This document shows positions 49,489-57,701 of a stretch of DNA of 64,000 nt, in pieces. The notes beneath the pieces were generated by a model that saw only the letters and a program-made list of their open reading frames with translations, did no database searches and was not told where the DNA came from. Origin of the DNA: UBA5195 sp034432755 (lineage in GTDB: Bacteria > Chloroflexota > Anaerolineae > Anaerolineales > Villigracilaceae); contig DAOUBQ010000076.1 of the NCBI GenBank assembly GCA_034432755.1, positions 1 through 64,000 on the forward strand, given 5' to 3'. Position 1 is the stretch's first letter. Each line of letters begins with the position of its first letter. A program made the translations under genes and the position numbers.

Positions 49489-50097
49489 ATGATAAAAGCC
49501 ATCTACTTTGACCTTGGCGGGGTCATCGTCCGCACCGAGGATAAGACCCCGCGTACCCAACTGGCTGCTGAATTCGGCCTGACTTATGATGAGATAGACA
49601 AAATCATTTTTGGCGGTGGACGATACGGAACCGCCGCCCGCGCCTCGATTGGTGCCCTGACCGAGGAAGCCCACTGGGTCAGCGTTACCCGCCGCCTGGG
49701 CCTGCCATTAAGTGAACGCCCGCGCATCCAGCAACAGTTTTTTGCCGGAGATAAAATTGACTGGGACCTGGTTGAATTCTTGCGCAAATCTCGCCAAACA
49801 TACAAAGTCGGTCTCATCTCCAATGCTTGGGAGGGCTTGCGCAACTGGATTCGCAAGGAAAAATTCGACGACGCCTTCGACCACCTGACCATCTCCGCCG
49901 AGGTGCGCATTGCCAAGCCCATGTCTGGCATCTACCACCACGCCCTCGGGGCGCTCGGTGTCCGGCCTGAGGAAGCCATCTTTGTTGATGACTTCAGCGA
50001 AAACATCGAGGCCTGCCGCAAACTGGGCATGAAAGGCGTCTTTTTCCGCTCGGCGGAACAGGCCCTGGCAGATGTAAAAAGCCTGTTAGCCGGTTGA
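49489..50097 (+). CDS. HAD-superfamily hydrolase
   Basis: A 202-residue HAD protein of the beta-phosphoglucomutase/YihX-like group. Motif I is IYFDLGGVIV (D8 as nucleophile and G where the second Asp would be; this DLGG variant is common in the YihX group), motif II VGLISNAWEG, motif III AKPMSGIYHHAL and motif IV VDDFSENIEACRKLG. The alpha-helical cap is the type C1 form. The substrate is an unknown sugar or nucleotide phosphate. Start at 49489 is chosen by the family sequence; no clear Shine-Dalgarno is present. The 3' end overlaps the convergent tmk gene by 12 nt. Confidence 0.83.
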   Translation: MIKAIYFDLGGVIVRTEDKTPRTQLAAEFGLTYDEIDKIIFGGGRYGTAARASIGALTEEAHWVSVTRRLGLPLSERPRIQQQFFAGDKIDWDLVEFLRKSRQTYKVGLISNAWEGLRNWIRKEKFDDAFDHLTISAEVRIAKPMSGIYHHALGALGVRPEEAIFVDDFSENIEACRKLGMKGVFFRSAEQALADVKSLLAG

Positions 50098-50715
50098 CGT
50101 TGACCTGGCGATGAACTCCCCTATCACCTGCCTTAACGCTGCCTGAACAACCTCCCAGCCCTGGCTCGAATCGACCACCCTCCAGCGCCCTGGCTCCTGC
50201 CTGACCATTTCTAAATAACCGACGCGAACGCGTTTGTGGAAGTCGACCGTGTAGGCGTCGAGCCGGTTCCACTCCTGCTGTTTGGCTTTGCGCTGCAGGC
50301 CGATTTCCACCTCCAGGTCGAGCAGAATCGTCAGGCTGGGGGTCAGGCCGCCGGTGGCGTAGCGCACCAGTTGACGCACCTGCTCCAGCGGCTGGCCGTG
50401 TCCATAGCCCTGGTAAGCAATCGTCGAATCAAAATAGCGGTCCGAAAGTACAATTTCGCCCCTCTCCAGACGTGGCTTGATAACTTCTTCCACAATTTGG
50501 GCGCGGGCGGCCTGGTAGAGCAACGTTTCGGTGCGCGGGTGCATTTCCGCATTTTTCAGGTCGTGAATCACTGCGCGAATTTGCTCACCAATGGAAGTGC
50601 CGCCCGGTTCGCGGGTCGGGAAAACGGTATAGCCCTGTTCGCGCAGGAATTCAACGAGAGGGGGAATGTGGGAGGTCTTACCGGAGCCTTCGGGGCCTTC
50701 AAGGGTAATGAACAT
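50086..50715 (-). CDS. tmk: Thymidylate kinase
   Basis: A 209-residue dTMP kinase that makes dTDP for DNA synthesis. P-loop ITLEGPEGSGKTSHI, the DR motif LSDRYFDSTIAYQGYG, REPGGTSIGEQIR, and the LID-region lysine/arginine segment GLQRKAKQQEWNRLD are all present. Length is normal. The gene is monocistronic with HtrA divergent from it. There is no strong Shine-Dalgarno before the ATG; an AGAG lies about 8 nt upstream. Confidence 0.96.
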   Translation of the reverse strand: MFITLEGPEGSGKTSHIPPLVEFLREQGYTVFPTREPGGTSIGEQIRAVIHDLKNAEMHPRTETLLYQAARAQIVEEVIKPRLERGEIVLSDRYFDSTIAYQGYGHGQPLEQVRQLVRYATGGLTPSLTILLDLEVEIGLQRKAKQQEWNRLDAYTVDFHKRVRVGYLEMVRQEPGRWRVVDSSQGWEVVQAALRQVIGEFIARSTSTG

Positions 50716-50853
50716 GGTTTGTCTCTGGGTTGGTTATGGGGATAGATTCACAGCAACTTCACAGCAGACTCTTATTATACGTTTATCTGCCATTATCACT
50801 AACTTTATCTTGCCGATGTAGAATTTTCGCGATAACAACGAAAGGAGGTTGTT

Positions 50854-51993
50854 ATGTCTGCAAAACGAATTTTTTATGCGCTTTTCGTAGTTTTGGTGGC
50901 CGGAAGTGCGGCGCTTGGCGGGGCACTGGCGGGCGGAGTGGCAGTTTACCAGGCTGTGCGGCAGGCTGACGCGAATCGCACGCAGGCTTTGGCCGCGCCG
51001 GTGGCTGCTCCCGCCCAAACCATCACCATCAACACGACAGATATTCAGACCAGTGTGACCGCAGCCGCTCAAAAAGTGGGCCCGGCGGTGGTCACTGTGG
51101 TTGGCACCATCCCCGGCCAAATGACCTTCTTCGGCCCCACCGGTGACCAGACGGTGAGCGGCAGCGGCGTTTTCGTCTCAGCCGAGGGCTATATTTTGAC
51201 CAACAATCATGTGGTAGAAGGAACCAGGGAAGTGCGCATTATTTTATCCGACGGCACTCAGGAAACAGCCACCATTGTTGGCTCAGACCAATATTCTGAC
51301 ATTGCTGTCTTGAAGACGAATGGCAAAGTTCCAGCGGTGGCTACACTGGGCAACTCGGACAAGCTTGACCCCGGTGAGACGGTGATAGCGATAGGCTCAC
51401 CACTCGGCGATTTTAAGAATACCGTCACCGTAGGCGTGGTTAGCGCCACCGGACGGGTGATAGACACGGGCAATGGCTACCAAATTGAGAATCTGATTCA
51501 GACCGATGCCGCTATCAATCACGGCAACTCTGGTGGTCCGTTGGTTAACCTGAACGGCGAAGTTGTTGGCATTAACACCCTGATTGTGCGCAACACCAGG
51601 AATGGAGATGTGGCAGAAGGGCTGGGGTTCTCCATCCCCATTAACACGGCTCAGGCGGTGGCGGCTCAAATCATTGCCAGGGGCTATTTTGCGCGTCCCT
51701 ACATGGGAATCAGTTTTCAGCCCATTTCTCCTGAAATTGCCCTGCGTTACAGATTGCCTGCTCAATGGGGCGCTTACATTACCAGGGTGGCTGCGGGCAG
51801 CCCGGCCAGCCAGGCAGGCTTGCAGCAGGGTGATATTATCGTCCGGCTGGGCGATGTTGAGATTGATGAAACGCATTCTTATCTCAACACGTTGTTTACC
51901 TTTGCGCCCGGCCAGCAAATTACGGTTGAATTTATTCGCAATGAGCAAACCCAACAAACGCAAGTTACCCTGGGTGAAACAAGCCACAAATAA
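50854..51993 (+). CDS. HtrA/DegP-type serine protease with PDZ domain
   Basis: 379 residues: an N-terminal membrane anchor or signal (ALFVVLVAGSAALGGALAGGVAVY), a trypsin-like protease domain with the triad H119 (LTNNHVVEG), D149 (YSDIAVLK) and S226 (GNSGGP), and one C-terminal PDZ domain (about 290-375, with FARPYMGISFQPISPEIA and GLQQGDIIVRLGDVEI). It should degrade or refold damaged envelope proteins. AAAGGAGG lies 5 nt before the ATG. The protein lacks the long Q-linker of DegP and is of HtrA/DegS size. Ends at a long terminator. Confidence 0.94.
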   Translation: MSAKRIFYALFVVLVAGSAALGGALAGGVAVYQAVRQADANRTQALAAPVAAPAQTITINTTDIQTSVTAAAQKVGPAVVTVVGTIPGQMTFFGPTGDQTVSGSGVFVSAEGYILTNNHVVEGTREVRIILSDGTQETATIVGSDQYSDIAVLKTNGKVPAVATLGNSDKLDPGETVIAIGSPLGDFKNTVTVGVVSATGRVIDTGNGYQIENLIQTDAAINHGNSGGPLVNLNGEVVGINTLIVRNTRNGDVAEGLGFSIPINTAQAVAAQIIARGYFARPYMGISFQPISPEIALRYRLPAQWGAYITRVAAGSPASQAGLQQGDIIVRLGDVEIDETHSYLNTLFTFAPGQQITVEFIRNEQTQQTQVTLGETSHK

Positions 51994-52005
51994 GTCACAA
52001 ACCAT

Positions 52006-52055
52006 AACGAAAAGAGACGAGTAACCCGAACAGCGGTTATTCGTCTCTTTTGTTA
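52006..52055. terminator. Long stem-loop terminator between convergent genes
   Basis: AACGAAAAGAGACGAGTAACC pairs across CGAACAGC with its partner strand for about 20 bp, one mismatch. It ends CTTTTGTTATGG; the U-run is short, but the A-rich left arm also serves the minus strand. Confidence 0.75.
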
Positions 52056-52071
52056 TGGCTGGGTGGGTTGC

Positions 52072-53670
52072 TCAATCTCGAAAAATGCGCACATGCCGGC
52101 GCGGCTCTTTGCCATACGAATGGCTGACCAGGTCGGCGGCGCGCGCCATTTCATGCTGAATGCGACGGATGGCCGGGCCAGCCGGGGGCATATCCACATA
52201 GCGCTCGCCGTTGAGAACGGCAGCAATGGCGGCCTGGGTCTCGTTACGAACAATATCCCCGCCGCCGTTGGGCAGGTTCATCTCGCCAGGCAGGTTGAAC
52301 AGGTCGGTCAGGAATTGCTCAATCTGGCTGACCGAATTAGCGCGCAAGACGTAAATGGGCATTCCACGCTGTTCGGCTTCGACGATAGTGGCCTGGTGGT
52401 CGCGGTAGTAAGAGCGCAACGTAAGCAGGGCATTGGCTTCGTCAATGGTGCGAACGACAATGGCCGGAACGCCCAGGCGCTTGGCGCTCTGCATCAGCCG
52501 GTTACGGGCGACGCCATAAGGGTAAACCTTAACCGGCTGGAGCGGGGCGCGCAACGGGGAATTGTTGACTGGTAACTCGTCGCTCGATGGGCGATATTCA
52601 ATGCTCGATGTTCGTGGTTCGGCCTTCGGTTTTCGAGCATCAGAGACCAAATTCCGATTCTCAATCTTGGGTGCTTTTTCTACCCGAATCTTGCCTTCGG
52701 CATCCCGAGTGCGCAACTCGGCGGGTAGCGGGTAGCCGCGCAAAAACGAGTCGACGGCGGCTGTCACGTCCATGTGAATGGCAAACTGGTCGCGGCTCTG
52801 GATTTCGATGAGAACATCAAAGGTCGGCGGGGCGCGGCGTTCCAGCACGGTTTTCTGCGTACCACGGCGGCGGGCTTCTTCGTCGGAGAGTGTGACCGCT
52901 TCGATGCCGCCCACCAGGTCGGAGAGGGTCGGGTTTTGAAGCAGATTTTCGAGGGCGTTGCCGTGCGCCGTTCCAATCAACTGCACGCCGCGCTCAGCAA
53001 TGGTGCGGGCGGCCAGAGCTTCCAGTTCGCGCCCAATTTCATCAATGACGATGACTTCGGGGTTGTGGTTTTCAACGGCTTCAATCATCACTTCATGTTG
53101 CAGCATTGGCTCACGCACTTGCATTCGGCGCGCGCGGCCCACGGCGGGGTGCGGAACATCGCCATCGCCGCCAATTTCGTTGGAGGTATCTACGATGACC
53201 ACGCGACGGGTTTCGGCCAAAATGCGGGCGGCCTCGCGCAGCAGGGTGGTTTTGCCCACGCCCGGGCGGCCCAAAATCAGAATGCTCTTGCCGCTCTCGA
53301 TGATGTCTTGAATGATGTCAATGGTGCCGTAAACGGCGCGCCCCACTCGCAGGGTGAGACCCACCACCACACCGCGCCGGTTGCGAATGGCAGAGATGCG
53401 GTGCAAGGTGCGCTCAATACCGGCACGGTTATCGGCATCGAACTCGCCAACGTGCTCATCTACATAATCTATTTCCTCACGGCTGATTTCGCTCTCGCGG
53501 AGCGTAATTTCTCCATCTACAAAACGGGCGGTGGGTACACGCCCCAGGTCGAGAATAATTTCGAGCAGTTTGTCGTAATTATTGGCTTTGTGAACAGCCT
53601 CAACGATGCTTTGCGGTAAAACGCCCAGCAGGGCATCGAGGTCGTCGGTAATTCGGCGTTGGTGACTCAT
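52072..53670 (-). CDS. R3H-domain AAA ATPase (SpoIIIAA-like)
   Basis: A 532-residue protein with a SpoIIIAA-type AAA ATPase (Walker A LGRPGVGKTTLLREAARIL, Walker B PEVIVIDEIGRELEAL) at about residues 70-300 and a C-terminal R3H single-stranded nucleic-acid-binding domain (AIRRIQHEMARAADLVSHSYGKEPRRHVRIFR). The N-terminal 60 residues include DALLGVLPQSIVEAV. Residues about 336-370 (NRNLVSDARKPKAEPRTSS..) are an in-frame repeat-like insertion between the two parts. Function: probably an RNA- or DNA-associated ATPase; such proteins are widespread in Chloroflexota and cyanobacteria. A TATAAT box lies 17 nt before the ATG, and no Shine-Dalgarno is present. Confidence 0.88.
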   Translation of the reverse strand: MSHQRRITDDLDALLGVLPQSIVEAVHKANNYDKLLEIILDLGRVPTARFVDGEITLRESEISREEIDYVDEHVGEFDADNRAGIERTLHRISAIRNRRGVVVGLTLRVGRAVYGTIDIIQDIIESGKSILILGRPGVGKTTLLREAARILAETRRVVIVDTSNEIGGDGDVPHPAVGRARRMQVREPMLQHEVMIEAVENHNPEVIVIDEIGRELEALAARTIAERGVQLIGTAHGNALENLLQNPTLSDLVGGIEAVTLSDEEARRRGTQKTVLERRAPPTFDVLIEIQSRDQFAIHMDVTAAVDSFLRGYPLPAELRTRDAEGKIRVEKAPKIENRNLVSDARKPKAEPRTSSIEYRPSSDELPVNNSPLRAPLQPVKVYPYGVARNRLMQSAKRLGVPAIVVRTIDEANALLTLRSYYRDHQATIVEAEQRGMPIYVLRANSVSQIEQFLTDLFNLPGEMNLPNGGGDIVRNETQAAIAAVLNGERYVDMPPAGPAIRRIQHEMARAADLVSHSYGKEPRRHVRIFRD

Positions 53671-54007
53671 AGAAATTGTTCCAGGTTATTATATGTTAAA
53701 ACGGTGAAAACGAACGTTAGGGGCGCAAGGGGAAAAGAGGAGACGCAAATAATCTGGATTCCTTTTCCGGCCCCCTCTCAAATCTGGTTACGGAGAATTC
53801 GTTACTGTACTGTGAACATGTATTGCGTACCTGCCTGTCTTTCAGATGACGTGGGCTTATTCACGTTTCAGGTGCAGTGTATGACGTAGCGTGTAAGCCA
53901 TTTTATATCACGAATTTATCAGAGTGGGATTAACGAAGCGTAATAAATCAGCAGCAGGCCATCAGGCACGCGGCAAGGCAACAGTCAACCCACATCCAAA
54001 GTGGTCT
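53671..54007. other. Intergenic region without a gene
   Basis: 337 bp holding the R3H-gene promoter (minus-strand TATAAT at 53688-53693) and no further recognised element. Frames on the plus strand have neither ribosome-binding site nor family-like sequence. Confidence 0.6.
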
Positions 54008-56041
54008 TCAGTGCGAAATGGGTTCTTTCAAATGTTTATTCATCCAGCGCGCAATATGCCCCAGCCGCGCAATCCGCCTATCCGTTCGCCCCGTGCGCGA
54101 GAGACCATGAAACTCCTCCGGAAAGCGGATGAACTCCGTCTCCACGCCCAGGCGTTTGAGGGCCACAAAGGCCTGCTCGCCCTGTTCAATGGGACAGCGC
54201 AGGTCGTTTTCCGAGTGGGTAATCATGGTGGGGGTTTTGGCGTTGCCGATGTATTTCATCGGCGACATATCCCACCACTTCTGAAAGTCCTTGAAGGGCG
54301 GCTCGGCCATCACCTCATACTCAAAAGTCCAGTTGTAATCGCTCGACCCCCACTCGCTGACGAAATTGCTAACCACGCGCTGCGCCACCGCCGCCTTAAA
54401 GCGCTCGGTGTGGCCGATAATCCACAGCGTCAGATAGCCGCCATAACTGCCGCCGGTCACGCCCATCCGCTTGGGGTCAATATACGGTTGGGCAGCCACA
54501 AAATCCGTCCAGGCCATCAAATCGGCATAATCCACCCCGCCCCACGCGCCGTAAATAGAACGAGCGTGCGCCTCGCCGTAGCCTTTCCCGCCGCGCGGGT
54601 TGCAAAAATAAACCACATAACCCAGAGAGGCCAGGAAGTAGAACTCGTGCATGAAAAACTTGCCATATTGCGTCAGCGGCCCGCCGTGAATTTCCAAAAT
54701 GGACGGGTATTTCTTTTTCGGGTCGAACCCAGGCGGGAACATCAGCCAGCCCTGCAGGTCGTTGCCATCTGGCCCCTTGAACCAGACTTCCTCGACCTTC
54801 GACAACTCCACAGCCTCAAACAACGCCCGGTTGACGCGCGTCAGATGGCGGGTAGTCTGACCGTTGGTCAATTCTTTTAAGTGGACTTGCCCCGGGTCGT
54901 GCATCTGTCCGAAAAAGTAGGCGACCCGTGAATGGCTTTTATCAAACGATGGGGAGCCGACCGCGCCACCCTGACCAATCACATCCGTTATCTCGCCATT
55001 TTCCAGGCTGATGCGTTTCAGCGTCACCGAGCCGTGCAGCGAGGCCTGGAAGTAGAGAGCCTTGCCATCCGGCGACCAGATGGGGGCGGCCTGCTCCGGC
55101 GTTCCACAGTCGGCAAGGATGTTCGCACCGCACTGAATATCGTATTGCGCCGTCAGGTTTTTGGGCGCTTTTGAGCCATCGGCTGGCACCACCCACAGGT
55201 TCAGGTTGCGCCAATCTTCGCCCTCGCCTTCGCGGCCAAAGTAGGCAATCCACTTGCCGTCGGGCGAAAAGGCGGGTTGGGATTTATAGCCGGTTGGGGT
55301 TTTGATTTTCCTGACGGGTTCCTCAGAAGCAAGATTCAGCACGAACAAATCTATCCGGTCGGGAGCCTGGTCGGGGTCTTTGGAGCGGTTCGAGAGGAAG
55401 GCAATCTGCGTCCCGTCCGGCGAAAAGGCCGGGTCCCACTCGTCCCACACATCGCCCTCGGTCAGTGGTTTGCCCTTGCCCGTGCGCGCATCCACCAGCC
55501 ACAGGTGAGTGCGCTCGTGGGGCAGGTAGCCGTAGCCATCCAATTTATAGAACAGGCGGGTATATTGCCGCGCGACCACGCCCAGTTTCTTCTTCTGCTC
55601 ATCCTTTTCGCGCTCTAGCTGCTCCGGGTCGGTTTTTCGCACCAGGCAGAGCAATTTTCTGCCATCTGGCGACCAATCCACCAGCGTAATCTCACCCTCG
55701 ATGGCGGTGAGAGGGCGCGCCTCGCCGCCATCAAAAGGGATAAGGTAGATTTGGGGCGGCTTTTCCTTGTCGCCCCGGTTCGAGAGAAAGGCAATCTGCC
55801 GTCCATCCGGCGACCAGCGCGGCGAGGAGTCATTCTGGTCGCCATAGGTAAATTGTTTCGGTGAACCAGCCTCGCGCGTTGTCGAAACGACCCACAAATT
55901 GGCGTATTTCTTCTCGGTTTTGCGCTCCACGCGCTGCTGGCGGTAGATGACGTACCTTCCATCGGGCGAAATTCGCGGCTCAGAGAGCAATTCCAACCGA
56001 TACAGGTCTTCAGCAGTAATCGGGCGTTTGTTGACAGGCAT
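54008..56041 (-). CDS. S9 family peptidase (acylaminoacyl-peptidase type)
   Basis: A 677-residue serine peptidase. The N-terminal part (about 1-410) is a seven-bladed WD40/TolB-like beta-propeller, with repeats such as PRWSPDGRQIAFLSNRGD, PAFSPDGTQIAFLSNRSKD and PAFSPDGKWIAYFGREGE. The C-terminal alpha/beta-hydrolase domain has the nucleophile S532 in VTGGSYGGYLTLW, an acidic residue in SENDLRCPIEQGEQ and the catalytic His in FPEEFHGLSRTGRTDRR. It probably removes N-terminal or short peptides in the cytosol. ATG 56041 is preferred: AAGGA lies upstream and PVNKRPITAEDLYRLELLSEPRISPDGRYVIYR is the family start. Confidence 0.93.
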   Translation of the reverse strand: MPVNKRPITAEDLYRLELLSEPRISPDGRYVIYRQQRVERKTEKKYANLWVVSTTREAGSPKQFTYGDQNDSSPRWSPDGRQIAFLSNRGDKEKPPQIYLIPFDGGEARPLTAIEGEITLVDWSPDGRKLLCLVRKTDPEQLEREKDEQKKKLGVVARQYTRLFYKLDGYGYLPHERTHLWLVDARTGKGKPLTEGDVWDEWDPAFSPDGTQIAFLSNRSKDPDQAPDRIDLFVLNLASEEPVRKIKTPTGYKSQPAFSPDGKWIAYFGREGEGEDWRNLNLWVVPADGSKAPKNLTAQYDIQCGANILADCGTPEQAAPIWSPDGKALYFQASLHGSVTLKRISLENGEITDVIGQGGAVGSPSFDKSHSRVAYFFGQMHDPGQVHLKELTNGQTTRHLTRVNRALFEAVELSKVEEVWFKGPDGNDLQGWLMFPPGFDPKKKYPSILEIHGGPLTQYGKFFMHEFYFLASLGYVVYFCNPRGGKGYGEAHARSIYGAWGGVDYADLMAWTDFVAAQPYIDPKRMGVTGGSYGGYLTLWIIGHTERFKAAVAQRVVSNFVSEWGSSDYNWTFEYEVMAEPPFKDFQKWWDMSPMKYIGNAKTPTMITHSENDLRCPIEQGEQAFVALKRLGVETEFIRFPEEFHGLSRTGRTDRRIARLGHIARWMNKHLKEPISH

Positions 56042-56095
56042 GGCAGATTCCTTATATTGAATATTGAGTTCTCTACCATACATTTTGGGTTTTTT

Positions 56096-56144
56096 ACCGC
56101 AAAGATGCCCTTTAAAACTTGGCGTTCTTTGCAGGCTTCGCGGT
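56096..56144. repeat. Dispersed stem-loop repeat, copy 3
   Basis: ACCGCAAAG (56096-) and CTTCGCGGT (56136-56144) flank a TTTAAAACTTGGCGTTCTTT core that matches the copies at 25.8 and 35.1 kb. Confidence 0.65.
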
Positions 56145-56234
56145 GAATTTCTGGCGTTTGTATGGTAGCAAAATATTGAGTCTCTATTATTCTAGCGCAA
56201 ATCTCTGTGAATGGTTTGATTGATGTCATACCCA

Positions 56235-56284
56235 CGGGTGAGAATAGCGCACTCCCGCTTAAGAAAAAGCGCAATTCTCACCCG
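56235..56284. repeat. 16-bp inverted repeat with 18-nt loop
   Basis: CGGGTGAGAATAGCGC (56235-56250) pairs with GCGCAATTCTCACCCG (56269-56284) at 15 of 16 positions. It lies between the divergent S9 peptidase and beta-propeller genes. It could be a regulatory or transposon-derived element. Confidence 0.7.
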
Positions 56285-56473
56285 CGCTGGGTATACTTGT
56301 CTGAAGTCCAAACCCGCCCGGTTTGGCCCGAAATCGGGAGCCGCCCCATTTGACGGGAACGATTTGCAGGCCAACTCGTTGTTATCATAAACCTTATCGG
56401 TCAACCGGCCAAACGTTCCAAAGGTTTCACCTCTATCAACCTTTGGGATAGTCGAGACAAGGGAGAGAAAATC

Positions 56474-57613
56474 ATGAAAAAATCACTCGTTCTCTGGCTG
56501 CTTTTGTTCGTTCTCCTGGCTGGCTGCAACCTGCCACAGTCCCCGCAGAAGGAAGTTCCCCCGCTCGAATTCCCCAACCTGGCACCCACCTATACCTCCC
56601 CGCCCATCTTGGCGGCGGATACGCCCGCGCCGGAGGTAATCACCGCTACCCCGGTGACGCCCTCGCCCACCCCGGCCCGCATCGCGCTGCAAAAACTGGC
56701 AAAATGGAGCCAGGCGGAGGCCGAGGAAGCCTTTTGGTATCCCGATTCCAGACGCTTTGGCATCGTCAGCCCCGGTCAGTTAACCGTCCACGATACAGTC
56801 AGCGCCAAAAAACTTTGGTCGGTGACCCCAGAGGGCCGAGATGGGTTGTTCCAGGCAGTCAGTTTGAGCAGCAACGGCAATTTCATCATCAACTTCAATA
56901 CCGGCCCGGCCATCTACGTCTACGATGCTAAAAATGGCGAAATTTCAGAAAAGAAGCGCTGGCTTGAGGAGTGCGCAGGCGGCGCGCTGCGCCAGAGCGT
57001 TTACCTGAGCGACGGGCTGAAACATCTCTTGACCGCCGCGCAGGACCCGCAAAAAGCCAGCGCGCCCATCACCATTCACCACTGGAAAGTGGCGCCTTAC
57101 GGCTGCGAACGGGTCGATTCGGTGGCAACGGGACGCTTCAGCGCCTTGCTGCTCAGCCCCGATGAACGCTTTTTGGCCCTCGTCACCTCCAGCGGGCTGA
57201 CGGGGCAGGTCACAGTCTGGAACGTCTCAGACGGTCAGAAAATCTGTACCCTCCAGGGCGCGGCGGCGGCCTTCCACCGCGATGGGCGGCTGGCGGTGGC
57301 CGATATGCAAAAGGAATCCTTGGTTTACTGGCGCGTGGATTCATGCCAGGTCTCCTCCGAACTGCCCTGGGGGGCCTATTCAGAGCCGCAACAGATGGCG
57401 TTTACCCCCAACGGCAAATACCTGCTCACCTTTCGGCAGGGCATTCAGGTCTGGGACGCGGCAAACGCCGGGCTGCTGTGGGAGCGTAATATTCCAGAAG
57501 CAGCTGCGGGCGGCCTGCTGCGCATTAGCCCAGATGGCCGCTCCCTGCTCACCATCAGCAACCCTGGCGCGCTCAATGCGCAAATTGATTTGTGGGCGAT
57601 TGGGGACAAATAG
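56474..57613 (+). CDS. Beta-propeller lipoprotein
   Basis: 379 residues. The lipobox LLAGC is in the signal peptide MKKSLVLWLLLFVLLAGCN, followed by a Pro-rich linker (TDTPAPEVITATPVTPSP type). The rest is a WD40-like propeller, with blades such as FWYPDSRRFGIVSPGQLTVHDTVSAKKLWSV, RFSALLLSPDERFLALVTSSGLTGQVTVWNVSDGQ and QMAFTPNGKYLLTFRQGIQVWDAANAGLLWE. AAGGGAG precedes the ATG. It is exposed at the outer face of the membrane; function unknown, perhaps a scaffold. Confidence 0.85.
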   Translation: MKKSLVLWLLLFVLLAGCNLPQSPQKEVPPLEFPNLAPTYTSPPILAADTPAPEVITATPVTPSPTPARIALQKLAKWSQAEAEEAFWYPDSRRFGIVSPGQLTVHDTVSAKKLWSVTPEGRDGLFQAVSLSSNGNFIINFNTGPAIYVYDAKNGEISEKKRWLEECAGGALRQSVYLSDGLKHLLTAAQDPQKASAPITIHHWKVAPYGCERVDSVATGRFSALLLSPDERFLALVTSSGLTGQVTVWNVSDGQKICTLQGAAAAFHRDGRLAVADMQKESLVYWRVDSCQVSSELPWGAYSEPQQMAFTPNGKYLLTFRQGIQVWDAANAGLLWERNIPEAAAGGLLRISPDGRSLLTISNPGALNAQIDLWAIGDK

Positions 57614-57654
57614 CCCGCGAATTCGGGAAGTTTGTTTCTTGACGGTAGAAAATG

Positions 57655-57685
57655 GACGATGGACAATGGTTTATCGTCCATCGTC
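57655..57685. terminator. Hairpin after the beta-propeller gene
   Basis: GACGATGGAC (57655-57664) and GTCCATCGTC (57676-57685) form a perfect 10-bp stem, followed by TTTACAGG. The U-run is short; it may be a weak terminator or a repeat. It lies just ahead of the ribosome-binding site of the next gene. Confidence 0.5.
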
Positions 57686-57701
57686 TTTACAGGAGCATTT
57701 T

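Larger units (their letters stand above)
56042..56473. other. 432-bp intergenic region with two stem-loops
   Basis: It holds the third dispersed repeat (56096-56144) and a separate 16-bp inverted repeat (56235-56284). No supported ORF. The next gene's ribosome-binding site (AAGGGAG) lies near its right end. Confidence 0.6.

Noticed and set aside
53659..53889. 76-codon plus-strand frame upstream of the R3H gene
   Set aside because: It overlaps the promoter region and the start of the R3H gene and has no supporting signal.
53924..54880. Plus-strand 318-codon frame
   Set aside because: It is antisense to the S9 peptidase and has no family-like sequence or ribosome-binding site.
57282..57701. 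Upstream extension of the ferredoxin frame
   Set aside because: It overlaps the beta-propeller gene in another frame; the ribosome-binding site and start are at 57702.
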